DNA of 64,000 bases from Bacillota bacterium (lineage in GTDB: Bacteria; Bacillota; Sulfobacillia; Sulfobacillales; Sulfobacillaceae). Of this stretch, positions 44,772 to 53,803 are shown piece by piece. The number at the start of each line of letters is the position of its first letter. Within the stretch, counting starts at the first letter, position 1. Under the pieces are notes generated by a model that saw nothing but the letters and a program-made list of their open reading frames with translations, had not been told where the DNA came from and did no database searches. The stretch lies in NCBI GenBank assembly GCA_026627385.1, contig JAPNUR010000011.1, positions 1-64,000 on the forward strand. The letters are read 5' to 3'. Made by a program: the position numbers and the translations under genes.

Positions 44772-46880
44772 GTGAATTCGTTTGTAGTCAGTTCGGACAT
44801 TGGGGGAACGTTTACTGATTCGGTCGTCATCGACCAAAATGGGGTGGTATACCGCTTCAAAGCCCCGACCGTACCTGACAATCCCGCGGACGGTGTAATT
44901 GAGACGTTGCGACTGGCGGCACAACAAATGCAAATGGGCCTCAGGGAATTCCTGGAGCACGTCAAGTTCTTTTCACATGGTACGACGATTGCGACGAACG
45001 CCATGATTGAAAAGCGTCAAGCACGAGTGGGCCTGATTCAAACGCGGGGATTCGGTGACACGATTTCCATTATGCGCGGCTTCAAGTCTCTCGGGTTAGA
45101 CGAAGAAGAGATTAAGAATTTTCGTTTGTTAGTTAAACAGTCGCCGGTGGTTCCGAAAAACCTGATTGCCGAGGTGACGGAGAGGGTTGACTACAAAGGT
45201 CGCGTGGTAGTTCCTCTTGATGAAGACGAGGTCCGCCTTGAGATTCGCCGTTTAGTTGAAGCGGGGGCAGAAGTGTTTGCTGTGTCGCTCTTGTGGTCTT
45301 TTAAAAACAGTGTCCATGAGCGGCGGATTCGCGAGATTATTCAAGAAGAATACCCCTCTGTGGACGTAACCTTATCGAGCGAAGTATTGCCCCGCCTGGG
45401 CGAATTTTCCCGCAGCGTCACAGTATCTATCAATGCTGGTTTGGGGCCTCGAGTGCGGCAAGCGATGGAAAACTTGTCGCACAAGCTGAAGCAGGAAGGA
45501 CTTAAGCCCGATTTGATGATAATGCAATCCAATGGCGGACTAGAACGTGCGATTGAAATCCCGAAGCGCGCGGCGGCCATTATTATGTCGGGCCCGGTGG
45601 GAGGGGTGGTAGCGTCCCAGTATTTGGGAGCCAAGATTGGGATTCAAAACATTGTGACGACCGATATGGGCGGGACAAGCTTTGATGTCGGCATCATTAT
45701 GAATGGACAAGCTATGATGCGCAATGTCACGCAGGTTGGACGTGACGAAGTGGCGTTGCCCTCGATTGACGTTCAGACGGTTGGTGCTGGAGCCGGCAGC
45801 ATTGCTGCCGTGCGCGATGGTTATCTGACCGTGGGTCCGGAAAGCGCCGGGGCTGATCCTGGTCCGGCTTGTTACGGACGCGGCGGCACGCGGCCCACCG
45901 TCGCCGACGCGGACTTGGTGCTGGGTTATTTGAACTCGGATTATTTCTTGGGCGGGCGCATGCGCCTCAATCCCGAATTGGCGAGGAAGGCCATTGCCAC
46001 GTATGTGGCAGAGCCTTTGGGGATGACGGTTGAAGACGCGGCCGAAGGGATTAAAAAGATTGTGGATAGTCTCATGGCCGATTTAATCCGGGAAGTCACC
46101 ATCAAACGCGGTGTCGACCCGAGCGACTTCACGATTTTTTCCTTTGGCGGCGCGGGCCCATCGCATGCCTTTTCGTATGCGGCCGAACTGGGCATTTCGC
46201 AGGTGGTTGTGCCGCTGACGGCGTCGGTGCATTCCGCGTTTGGGATTGCGTCCGCTGATATGATGGCCGTGGAAGAAATTTCGCATCCCATGCAAAGCCC
46301 GCCTGGGAGTACTCGCTACAGCGAGGCGCTATCGTGCGAACTCATTAACCGCATCTTTTCGGATCTGGAGAAAAAGACGACTGAGCGGCTTCAGGCGACC
46401 GGTTTGCGCGCTGAAGATTGTGCGGTGGAACGATTCATCGAAATGCGTTTTCGGTTTCAAATCCATGAGCTCACGGTGCAAGTGAGCGAATTTCCGCTGA
46501 CGCCACAGCTGGTCGACGAGATCGTGGAACAATTTATCGAAGTGTATGAGATCCGGTTTGGCAAAGGATCGGCATTTAAGGCAGCCGGCGTTGAAATGGT
46601 GACATTTCGAGTGGTGATGCATGGCGGATTGCACGAGTTTCGTCTAAAGGAAGAGGCGAGCGACGCTCAGGAAATGGGGAGTCCCGTTGCTACTCGGCCC
46701 GTCTATCACAACGGCTCATGGCACGAGGCGAGTGTCTATCGCGGGGAGCAGCTGCACAGAGGCAGTCATATCGAAGGACTCGCCATCATTGAAATGCCAG
46801 ACACCACGATTGTTGTGGGAGAAAACCAAAGTGCCGACGTGGACCGATTAGGCAATGTCATCCTCAAGCTGGACGTTTAA
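44772..46880 (+). CDS. Hydantoinase A / acetone carboxylase beta-like ATPase subunit
   Basis: A 702-residue HyuA-family protein. Residues 1-180 form the hydantoinase A N-terminal domain, with the ATP-phosphate motif SSDIGGTFTDSVVID near the start. The main hydantoinase A domain has GPVGGVVASQYLGA, TTDMGGTSFDVGII and TVGAGAGSIAAV. Family members phosphorylate a carbonyl or amide substrate in ATP-dependent hydantoin/5-oxoproline hydrolysis or ketone carboxylation. The partner subunit with a gamma-like zinc domain downstream favours carboxylation. GTG at 44772 has a perfect AAAGGAGG at eight bases. Confidence 0.9.
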   Translation: MNSFVVSSDIGGTFTDSVVIDQNGVVYRFKAPTVPDNPADGVIETLRLAAQQMQMGLREFLEHVKFFSHGTTIATNAMIEKRQARVGLIQTRGFGDTISIMRGFKSLGLDEEEIKNFRLLVKQSPVVPKNLIAEVTERVDYKGRVVVPLDEDEVRLEIRRLVEAGAEVFAVSLLWSFKNSVHERRIREIIQEEYPSVDVTLSSEVLPRLGEFSRSVTVSINAGLGPRVRQAMENLSHKLKQEGLKPDLMIMQSNGGLERAIEIPKRAAAIIMSGPVGGVVASQYLGAKIGIQNIVTTDMGGTSFDVGIIMNGQAMMRNVTQVGRDEVALPSIDVQTVGAGAGSIAAVRDGYLTVGPESAGADPGPACYGRGGTRPTVADADLVLGYLNSDYFLGGRMRLNPELARKAIATYVAEPLGMTVEDAAEGIKKIVDSLMADLIREVTIKRGVDPSDFTIFSFGGAGPSHAFSYAAELGISQVVVPLTASVHSAFGIASADMMAVEEISHPMQSPPGSTRYSEALSCELINRIFSDLEKKTTERLQATGLRAEDCAVERFIEMRFRFQIHELTVQVSEFPLTPQLVDEIVEQFIEVYEIRFGKGSAFKAAGVEMVTFRVVMHGGLHEFRLKEEASDAQEMGSPVATRPVYHNGSWHEASVYRGEQLHRGSHIEGLAIIEMPDTTIVVGENQSADVDRLGNVILKLDV

Positions 46881-46915
46881 CACCACATGTTCTTATGACC
46901 AAGGGAGTGAACGAA

Positions 46916-49114
46916 ATGGCCAATGCGCGCAAAATTGATCCGATTACGTTTGAAGTGGTGCGCCACCGTTTGTGGTCCATTAACCAAGAAGGTTCGCAGA
47001 CCGTCATTCATGTGTCTGGTTCCCCGGTTGTCCATGCCACCGATTACAACTTCGGCATTTATACGCGTGAGGGAGAGATGGCCGTGATTGGCATTTATCT
47101 GCTGGTGCCGATCTATACGGGGGCCATGGCAATCAGGGAGTCTATCAGCCGCTGGTCGGTCATTGAGCCGGGCGATGTGTTTATCATTAACGATCCTTAT
47201 TTAGCCGCGGAGCATCAAAACGACGTGCAGTTTTGTGCGCCGTTCTTCTACAAAGGGGAACTGGTGGCGTGGACCGGATGCATGGCCCATCAAGTAGATT
47301 TGGGAGGTTCGGATCCCGGCAGCTGGTGTCCGACGGCGACGGATGTCTATCAGGAGGGGTTGCGCATTCCGCCGGGCAAGATTGTCTCTGCCGGCAAAGT
47401 GAACCAGGAACTATGGGATATCATCATTGCCAATTCACGGATGCCGTTTACGGTGTCGAACGATTTCACTGCGTTCTTGGCCGCGCACCGGGTAGCCCAA
47501 GAGCGTCTGACGGAACTCTGTGACAAGTATGGAGCGGATACTGTTACCCAGGTCATGCAACAATCGATTGAGGACTCCGAGCGGAAATTTCGCTCGCTTT
47601 TAATGGAACTGCCTGATGGCGAGTTTTACCACGAAAGCTATCTCGACCGTCCGGCCGCCGATAACAGCACAGAGGTTCTGGCCATTCGCTGCAAGATGAC
47701 GAAATCCCAGGACCGTCTGGTGTTTGATTTCAACGGAAGCAGTCCACAGGTGACGGGATACGGCAACGCAACGCGTGCGGGCACGGTAGGAGCTGTTGCC
47801 ACGTTAATGTTGTGCGTGTTTGGGTCGAGCATTTCCTGGAACCATGGTCTGATGCGCCCGGTCGAGGTGATCGCGGATGACCGGCTTTGCGTGACCGCCA
47901 CCCTGCCGGCCCCGGTCAGCGGGGGCGCCGCTGGGGCCAACTGGGTGGCCATGAACGCCGCTGCGGGCTGCCTCTCCAAGATGCTCAGCTTTCACGAGAC
48001 GTATGCCCAATATGCTTTTGGCCCGGGGGACGGTTCGTGGCAGCTGGCCCAATTCGGGGGACTTAACCAGTACGGTGAGCCGTACGCCGCCATGTATTTG
48101 GATTCACTGCTATGGGGCGGTCCTGCCTTCGCGTTCCGCGATGGCGTTGACAGCGGGGGCGCTATGGTCATCCTAGGTGGCGGCACGCAAGATGTCGAGC
48201 AACAAGAGGTCATGCAGCCGCTCATGTATCTGTGGAGGAGGGAAGTGCCCAACTCCGGCGGCGCGGGTCGTCATCGCGGCGGCAATGGCATCGAATTCGC
48301 CTTGACGCCAATCGATACTGACGAGGTGATAGGCACGCTGGCCACGCACGGTGTTGCGTTGCCCAACCGCACCGGAATCTTCGGGGGATATCCCGGTTCG
48401 TGCGCCCGATATGAGGTGGCGCGGGTGCCGAATTTATTTGAAAAGCTTGCGCAGGGTAAGGTTATCCATCGTCTCGCCGACCTGTCCGAGAGTTATCGGG
48501 TGCTGCCCAGTGTCACCTCAAACTACCGCTTTTACCCCGGCGACATCGTCAACACGGTATTGCAAAACGGTGGCGGTTACGGTGACCCGCTCGATCGGCC
48601 TGTCGACCGTGTGGTGCGGGACGTTCTGACCGGTGCCGTCACGAGCGATTGGGCAGCGCGGGTGTATGGTGTCATCGTGGCAGGCGGAGCGGCGGACGCG
48701 GCGGCGACTGAGCGTCAGCGCCAAGAAATTCGCCGTCAGCGGTTGGCGGCGATGATTCCGCCCAAAGTTCGGCCCAACCCCGGGTCGGTAAATATTAAGC
48801 CAGGGCCGGATGCGCGCTCCTGGGGCGATTCTCTTATTGTCGAGTGGAAAGCAAACGGGATTGACCTGTTTTGTTTGCACTGTAAGACGTTTTTGGGGAC
48901 TACCCGTGCGGATTGGAAAGATGTCGTGGGTATCATTCGCTCGGCCGGTAACCAATTTGGTCCCCTAGTCGTGGCGGACAATCCCGTGTGGATGGAACAG
49001 TACATTTGTCCCCATTGTGCGGCGTCGCTCTGGGTGGACGTGATAACAAGCGACTTTGCGGGTCTAAGTGACTTTTCGCTACAAACCAGTGAAGTATCTC
49101 AGGTCCTGTCTTGA
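46916..49114 (+). CDS. Hydantoinase B / acetone carboxylase alpha-like subunit with gamma-like C-terminal domain
   Basis: A 732-residue HyuB-family protein. Residues about 8-590 are the hydantoinase B domain: PITFEVVRHRLWSINQEG, INDPYLAAEHQNDVQF, TGCMAHQVDLGG, the metal and substrate regions, and GAGRHRGGNGIEF and QNGGGYGDPLDRP at its end. The last 110 residues add a domain with two Cys pairs, LFCLHCKTF and YICPHCAASL, that resembles the small gamma subunit of acetone carboxylases, here fused instead of free-standing. This is the best hint that the HyuAB pair is a biotin-independent, ATP-dependent carboxylase. ATG at 46916 follows AAGGGAGTG. Confidence 0.87.
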   Translation: MANARKIDPITFEVVRHRLWSINQEGSQTVIHVSGSPVVHATDYNFGIYTREGEMAVIGIYLLVPIYTGAMAIRESISRWSVIEPGDVFIINDPYLAAEHQNDVQFCAPFFYKGELVAWTGCMAHQVDLGGSDPGSWCPTATDVYQEGLRIPPGKIVSAGKVNQELWDIIIANSRMPFTVSNDFTAFLAAHRVAQERLTELCDKYGADTVTQVMQQSIEDSERKFRSLLMELPDGEFYHESYLDRPAADNSTEVLAIRCKMTKSQDRLVFDFNGSSPQVTGYGNATRAGTVGAVATLMLCVFGSSISWNHGLMRPVEVIADDRLCVTATLPAPVSGGAAGANWVAMNAAAGCLSKMLSFHETYAQYAFGPGDGSWQLAQFGGLNQYGEPYAAMYLDSLLWGGPAFAFRDGVDSGGAMVILGGGTQDVEQQEVMQPLMYLWRREVPNSGGAGRHRGGNGIEFALTPIDTDEVIGTLATHGVALPNRTGIFGGYPGSCARYEVARVPNLFEKLAQGKVIHRLADLSESYRVLPSVTSNYRFYPGDIVNTVLQNGGGYGDPLDRPVDRVVRDVLTGAVTSDWAARVYGVIVAGGAADAAATERQRQEIRRQRLAAMIPPKVRPNPGSVNIKPGPDARSWGDSLIVEWKANGIDLFCLHCKTFLGTTRADWKDVVGIIRSAGNQFGPLVVADNPVWMEQYICPHCAASLWVDVITSDFAGLSDFSLQTSEVSQVLS

Positions 49115-49151
49115 TGAGGTTGAAGCACGAATAAAAGGGGGATGACCATAA

Positions 49152-50264
49152 ATGATGGCACGTCGGGTGATGGCGTCGATTGGGACGCTAGGGCTGATGG
49201 CTGGGGTTCTCGGAGGCGTAGGGGTCAATGTCAGTGCGGCAACGCACGGTAAACAGGCGGTACACGCTAAGACATCAGGCCACCGCAAGCAAGCGGTGTC
49301 GAGAAAAAAGTGGACGATTGTGCTCAGTAACAACTACATGGCTAACGAGTGGCGCCCGCAAATGGAAAATGATGCGGTGGTCGTCGCGCGCGAACTGGGG
49401 GACGTGAACCTACGGATCGTGAATGCGCCCAATACAATTTCCGGGCAAATCTCCTCGCTGCAGGACATTATCGCGACACATCCCAATGCCATTGTGGTGG
49501 ATGCGGCGTCTGCCACGGCGCTGAATCCGGTATTAGAAGAGGCTGTGCGTGACCACATTGTCGTGGTGTCGTTTGACGAGGTAGTGACTGCGCCGCATGT
49601 ATATAAGCTGGGTTGGAACTACTACGGGGACGGTATCGCCATGGCCAACTGGCTGGGGTACGAGCTGCACGGGCACGGCAACATCTTCATGGACTTGGGA
49701 TTGCCAGGCATTCCTATTTCTCAGGCGTTTGTCAAGGCATGGAATCACGTTCTCAAGACCAAATATCCGAAGATTCATGTGGTGGGAACTTACGACAGTG
49801 AGTATTCCCCTGGACCCGAATTGCAGGCGATTTCCAATTTGTTGGCCGTTCATCCGAATGTGCAGGGCGTGCTGAGCGGAGCGTATCCCAGCAGCATTAT
49901 CAAAGCCTTCAAGCAAGTGGGGAAAAAGCCCTTGGCGGTGACAGGCCTTGCCACCAACGGGAACATGGTGACATGCCTTGAAAATCATGTGCCCGGCTTT
50001 TTCTTCTCCGCCCCCACCTGGGTCGGCGGCGAGGCCATTCAAATGGCGGTTAATATCCTCGAAGGGAAGCACGAACCCATGTTCTCCTACGCCTACACGA
50101 CGAACTTCCAAACAAATGCCAACCATATCCCCGGGACTGGCCAAGTCGTTCAGGCGAAAGTGGGGGTGAACGTGTTTCCCAAATTGTCACCCGCATTATT
50201 AATTCCGATCAGCTTTGGGCGTTTTCACATTACTCCAGCAGAAGCGCTGGGCAAGCAATCGTAA
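49152..50264 (+). CDS. ABC importer substrate-binding protein, ribose (RbsB) type
   Basis: A 370-residue exported binding protein. The N terminus is a signal peptide (basic MARRVMAS, a Gly-rich hydrophobic core, cut near VSAA). No lipobox Cys is visible, which is unusual for a Gram-positive binding protein. The periplasmic-binding fold has WTIVLSNNYMANEWRPQMEN at strand 1, ISSLQDIIATHPNAIVVDA, then the VVGTYDSEYSPGPELQAISN hinge region and VLSGAYPSSIIKAF. These are the landmarks of the ribose/autoinducer-2 binding family. The ligand is unknown; sugar-family receptors also bind other polyols and small polar compounds. It starts the transport segment of the operon. Confidence 0.85.
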   Translation: MMARRVMASIGTLGLMAGVLGGVGVNVSAATHGKQAVHAKTSGHRKQAVSRKKWTIVLSNNYMANEWRPQMENDAVVVARELGDVNLRIVNAPNTISGQISSLQDIIATHPNAIVVDAASATALNPVLEEAVRDHIVVVSFDEVVTAPHVYKLGWNYYGDGIAMANWLGYELHGHGNIFMDLGLPGIPISQAFVKAWNHVLKTKYPKIHVVGTYDSEYSPGPELQAISNLLAVHPNVQGVLSGAYPSSIIKAFKQVGKKPLAVTGLATNGNMVTCLENHVPGFFFSAPTWVGGEAIQMAVNILEGKHEPMFSYAYTTNFQTNANHIPGTGQVVQAKVGVNVFPKLSPALLIPISFGRFHITPAEALGKQS

Positions 50265-50267
50265 ACC

Positions 50268-51803
50268 ATGGACGGACTGGAAGTCGTTCGGATAGAAAAA
50301 TCCTATGGTGCGACGGCGGTACTCAAGGGGCTAAACCTTGAGTGCCGCCCAGGGGAGATTCATGGCCTCTTGGGCCAAAATGGGTCTGGCAAAAGTACCC
50401 TCACGAAAATTTTGTCGGGAATTACTCGCGCCGACAGCGGTACCATTCGTCTGGGCGCCAAGGAGATTGATCTCAAAACCCCGCAATTGGCCCAAAAGCA
50501 CCGGATTTTGACCGTCTTTCAAGAACTGACGGTGTTGCCCAACCTGACGGTTGCGGAAAATTTGTTCCTGGGGTTGGAACCCACTAATAAGTTAAGAATG
50601 GTATCAGTCCGGGATTTACACAAGCGGGCGGCGGAGGCCCTGAAACAGCTAGGTATTGAGAACCTGAATCCGCGGCAAATGGCAGGGCAACTATCGGTCG
50701 CTGAACGGCAAATCGTCGAGGTGGCCAAGGCGTTAATGCGCAACCCATACGTGCTGATTCTCGACGAAGCCACAGCCAGCCTAGGTCCGAAAGAGTCGCA
50801 ATGGGTGTTCGAACAAGCGAGACGTCTCGCAGAGCGGGGCAACATCGTGCTGTTTACCTCTCACCGGTTGGAGGAGGTGGAGCGACATGCCGATCGCATT
50901 AGTGTGCTGCGTGACGGAGTCCGGGTGCTGGAAGTGGCCCGGGGGGAAGTGGACACTGAGGAGCTGGTGACGGTCATGTTGGGGTATAAGGTAGAACAGC
51001 TGTATCCGCGGCGACCGCATGTGCGCTCTACTCGACCCGTGTTGGCTGTCGACCATTTGAGTGTGGGGCATAAGGTCCATGACGTGAGTTTTACGGTGGG
51101 AGAAGGGGAAATCCTGGGGATCGCGGCCATGCCAGGTCAAGGGCAGCGCGAATTATTTTACAGTCTCTATGGTGAAATGCCTAGTCGTGGCGACATTACG
51201 ATTAACGGGCAGCGTGTGCGCTTACGTTCGCCGCGGGACGCCCTCAAGGCCGGGGTTTGCTTAGTGCCTGAGGATCGGAAAACCGAAGGCCTTTTGTTGC
51301 CGCTGGGCATTGGCCATAATCTATCGCTGGTAATTTTGGATCGGTTGGCCCGTGCCGGGATAGTGCGTAGGCGCCGAGAACGCGAGGAGATTCAGCCCCA
51401 GTGTCAACAACTGCGCCTTCCAATTGATCGCCTGCGTGAGCCCGTAGGGTCGCTAAGCGGCGGCAACCAGCAAAAAGTGGTGCTGGGGAAGGTGTTGTTA
51501 AACCAGCCGCAATGCTTGTTGCTATTCGACTGTACGCGAGGCGTCGACGTCGGCACAAAGGCCGAAATTTATCGCCTCATGGCGAATTTAAGTGCACAGA
51601 AGGTGGGGATGTTGTTCTACTCGTCGGATTTGCAAGAGCTCGTTAATTTATGCGACCGGGTGGCGGTGCTTTACGAAGGTCGATTGATCAAAGTCTTTGA
51701 CGACCATGAGCTCAACGAAGAAGAGATCCTGAAAGTCGCCGTGGGTCTCAATCAGGCTCAAGAACCCATAACGCTATCTCATAAAGCAAGGAATCTGCCA
51801 TGA
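50268..51803 (+). CDS. ABC importer ATPase, RbsA type (two NBDs)
   Basis: A 511-residue tandem ATPase. The first half has Walker A GQNGSGKST, signature LSVAERQIVEVAKALM and Walker B VLILDEATASLG. The second half has a loop GMPGQGQRELF-type instead of Walker A, a signature SLSGGNQQKVVLGKVL, and a Walker B-like LLLFDCTRGVDVG in which the usual acidic pair and Pro are altered. Thus only one site is likely to hydrolyse ATP, a common asymmetry in this family. It lies three bases after the binding protein and overlaps the next permease by four bases. Confidence 0.92.
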   Translation: MDGLEVVRIEKSYGATAVLKGLNLECRPGEIHGLLGQNGSGKSTLTKILSGITRADSGTIRLGAKEIDLKTPQLAQKHRILTVFQELTVLPNLTVAENLFLGLEPTNKLRMVSVRDLHKRAAEALKQLGIENLNPRQMAGQLSVAERQIVEVAKALMRNPYVLILDEATASLGPKESQWVFEQARRLAERGNIVLFTSHRLEEVERHADRISVLRDGVRVLEVARGEVDTEELVTVMLGYKVEQLYPRRPHVRSTRPVLAVDHLSVGHKVHDVSFTVGEGEILGIAAMPGQGQRELFYSLYGEMPSRGDITINGQRVRLRSPRDALKAGVCLVPEDRKTEGLLLPLGIGHNLSLVILDRLARAGIVRRRREREEIQPQCQQLRLPIDRLREPVGSLSGGNQQKVVLGKVLLNQPQCLLLFDCTRGVDVGTKAEIYRLMANLSAQKVGMLFYSSDLQELVNLCDRVAVLYEGRLIKVFDDHELNEEEILKVAVGLNQAQEPITLSHKARNLP

Positions 51804-52777
51804 CGCAACCGGAGATTCTTACAGAATCGGGTAAACGGATGCCGCTTAGGCGTCTGACCGCCGTCAACCCCGTAATATACGCGTTTTTAGTCATGCTTAT
51901 CGTCGATCTCCTGCTACAACCGGCGATTTTCAGTGTTTCGGAGTTTGGTGACCAAATTGCCTCGGCGTTACCGTTGATGTTTGTGGCTTTTGCTCAGACG
52001 CTGGTGGTTTTGACGGGGGGGTTTGATCTCTCAGTCGGCGGAATTCTGGTGATTACCAATGTGCTCACGGCCACCTGGCTGAGTAGCGGCACGCACCGCC
52101 TAGGATTGTTGATTGTCATTGTGTGCATCGGTATGATACTCGGCGCGGTTAACGGTGTGTTGATTGCCTATGTGCGGTTTGAGTCGTTTATTGCAACGCT
52201 TGGGACCTGGGCTATTTATGACGGGATCGCGCTGACCATCCTGCCTACCGATGGTGGCACAGTGCCTGCAGCGTTAACGAACTTTGTCAATGGATCGATA
52301 GGTCCCGTTCCGACTGCCTATCTCATTTTCGCGGTCCTCATTCTGGTAGCCTTGTACATCCATCGTCATGCTTATGGCACGTATCTCAAGGCGACAGGGG
52401 CGGATGCGGAGAGTGCCCGCCGCAACGGCATCAAAATTTCCCAAGTGCGACTCGGGGCATATATCTTGTCGGGGTTTTTCTGTGCCTTGGCCGGTATTTA
52501 TTTGGCGGCGCAAACCGGAACGGGCACTCCCACGGCCGGGGACGGCTACATCCTCCAGTCGATTGAGGCAGTGGCCATTGGCGGCGCCAGCTTTCTTGGA
52601 GGGGAAGGCAATTTATTAGCGTCCATTGCTGCGGTGTTCGTGCTCACATTTATTTCGAATATTGTCTTTGCCTTAAATTTACAGCCATACGTGGCCGTTA
52701 TTGCGAGCAGCGTTTTGCTGTTAGCGGCCGTTCTCGTGAAGTCGACTCGTCAATTGTTTGGAGGGCGGCAGGGGTAA
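51800..52777 (+). CDS. ABC importer permease, RbsC type (first)
   Basis: A 325-residue inner-membrane permease with about nine to ten helices. Family features are FAQTLVVLTGGFDLSVGGIL, the cytoplasmic EAA-like loop KATGADAESARRNGIKISQV and IEAVAIGGASFLGGEGN. It overlaps the ATPase gene by four bases (ATGA). With the second permease it would form the heterodimeric channel. Confidence 0.92.
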   Translation: MTQPEILTESGKRMPLRRLTAVNPVIYAFLVMLIVDLLLQPAIFSVSEFGDQIASALPLMFVAFAQTLVVLTGGFDLSVGGILVITNVLTATWLSSGTHRLGLLIVIVCIGMILGAVNGVLIAYVRFESFIATLGTWAIYDGIALTILPTDGGTVPAALTNFVNGSIGPVPTAYLIFAVLILVALYIHRHAYGTYLKATGADAESARRNGIKISQVRLGAYILSGFFCALAGIYLAAQTGTGTPTAGDGYILQSIEAVAIGGASFLGGEGNLLASIAAVFVLTFISNIVFALNLQPYVAVIASSVLLLAAVLVKSTRQLFGGRQG

Positions 52778-52810
52778 GAAGGCTTGGTCAGAGAAAAGGG
52801 GTGGACAAAC

Positions 52811-53758
52811 GTGGTTCGTTCGCTGCGGGAACTCATGCCCTATGGCGTGGTGGTTGCCCTCTTTGCAGTCACCAGTATGGTGTCGCCAGGATTTGGGTCC
52901 TTGAACCATTTAGCGGATCTCTTGGTTATCGGAGCGTTTACCGGATTATCCGCTTTTGGCCAAACATTCGTCATTATTGGCGGCGGGCTAGATCTGTCCG
53001 TTCCCTGGGTTATGGCGGCGGGCGGGATCTTGCTGGCTGTCTGGACCCAAGGCCCGCACTTTTTATCCCTGAGCACCTGGATGATTATGGGGCTCGTTAT
53101 TCTTTTGGGCGCGCTAATCGGTTTCGTGAATGGATTTGGGGTGACAATACTGAACGTTCCGCCGATTATCATGACCCTCGCGGTGGGCGGGATTATCGAG
53201 GGGATCTTTCTCAATGTGAGCCAAGGATCCATTAGCCCGGTGGCGCCTCACCCAGCGGTCGTGCTAGCCACGCACAAAGTGATGGGTTTCCCGGTCTTGT
53301 CCATCGTATGGCTGTTTTTGGCCCTCGTCGCGTGGCTCACACTCGCCTATTCCACCTATGGGCGGCGTTTATACAGTGTGGGGACGAATGCCGTCGCGTC
53401 GCGATTGGCGGGTATTGCCGTATGGCGGGTGCGGCTGCTGACCTACGTGATTAGCGGCGCTTCGGCCGCCGCCGCCGGGATTCTCTTGTCCGGCTATATC
53501 GGCACCGCCTATTTAGACATGGGAAGCGTCTATCAGTTTGCATCGATCGCCGCGGTCGCGATTGGCGGCGCTTCGATTTTGGGCGGTAACGGCTCATATT
53601 GGGGAACGGTGGCGGGTGCCCTGCTGTTGACGCTAATTGCCGCGATATTGCCGCTATTGAATTTGTCGCAGGCGTGGACCGAAATCGCAAACGGGATCAT
53701 CATTCTCGCGGCTGTATGGATCGTCCGATCGCACGCCTTACTTGAGAAGTCATCGTGA
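52811..53758 (+). CDS. ABC importer permease, RbsC type (second)
   Basis: A 315-residue permease, paralogous to the preceding one: FGQTFVIIGGGLDLSVPWVM, YSVGTNAVASRLAGIAVWRV and IAAVAIGGASILGGNGSYWG. GTG at 52811 is selected because AAAAGGGGTGG precedes it; the TTG at 52784 is a longer alternative. Two different RbsC-type permeases with one binding protein suggest a heterodimer rather than the homodimer of the ribose system. Confidence 0.9.
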   Translation: MVRSLRELMPYGVVVALFAVTSMVSPGFGSLNHLADLLVIGAFTGLSAFGQTFVIIGGGLDLSVPWVMAAGGILLAVWTQGPHFLSLSTWMIMGLVILLGALIGFVNGFGVTILNVPPIIMTLAVGGIIEGIFLNVSQGSISPVAPHPAVVLATHKVMGFPVLSIVWLFLALVAWLTLAYSTYGRRLYSVGTNAVASRLAGIAVWRVRLLTYVISGASAAAAGILLSGYIGTAYLDMGSVYQFASIAAVAIGGASILGGNGSYWGTVAGALLLTLIAAILPLLNLSQAWTEIANGIIILAAVWIVRSHALLEKSS

Positions 53759-53803
53759 CGTGCCGGACCCAGCGACGCCCATCTTATTCGACCAGGAGGT
53801 CAT

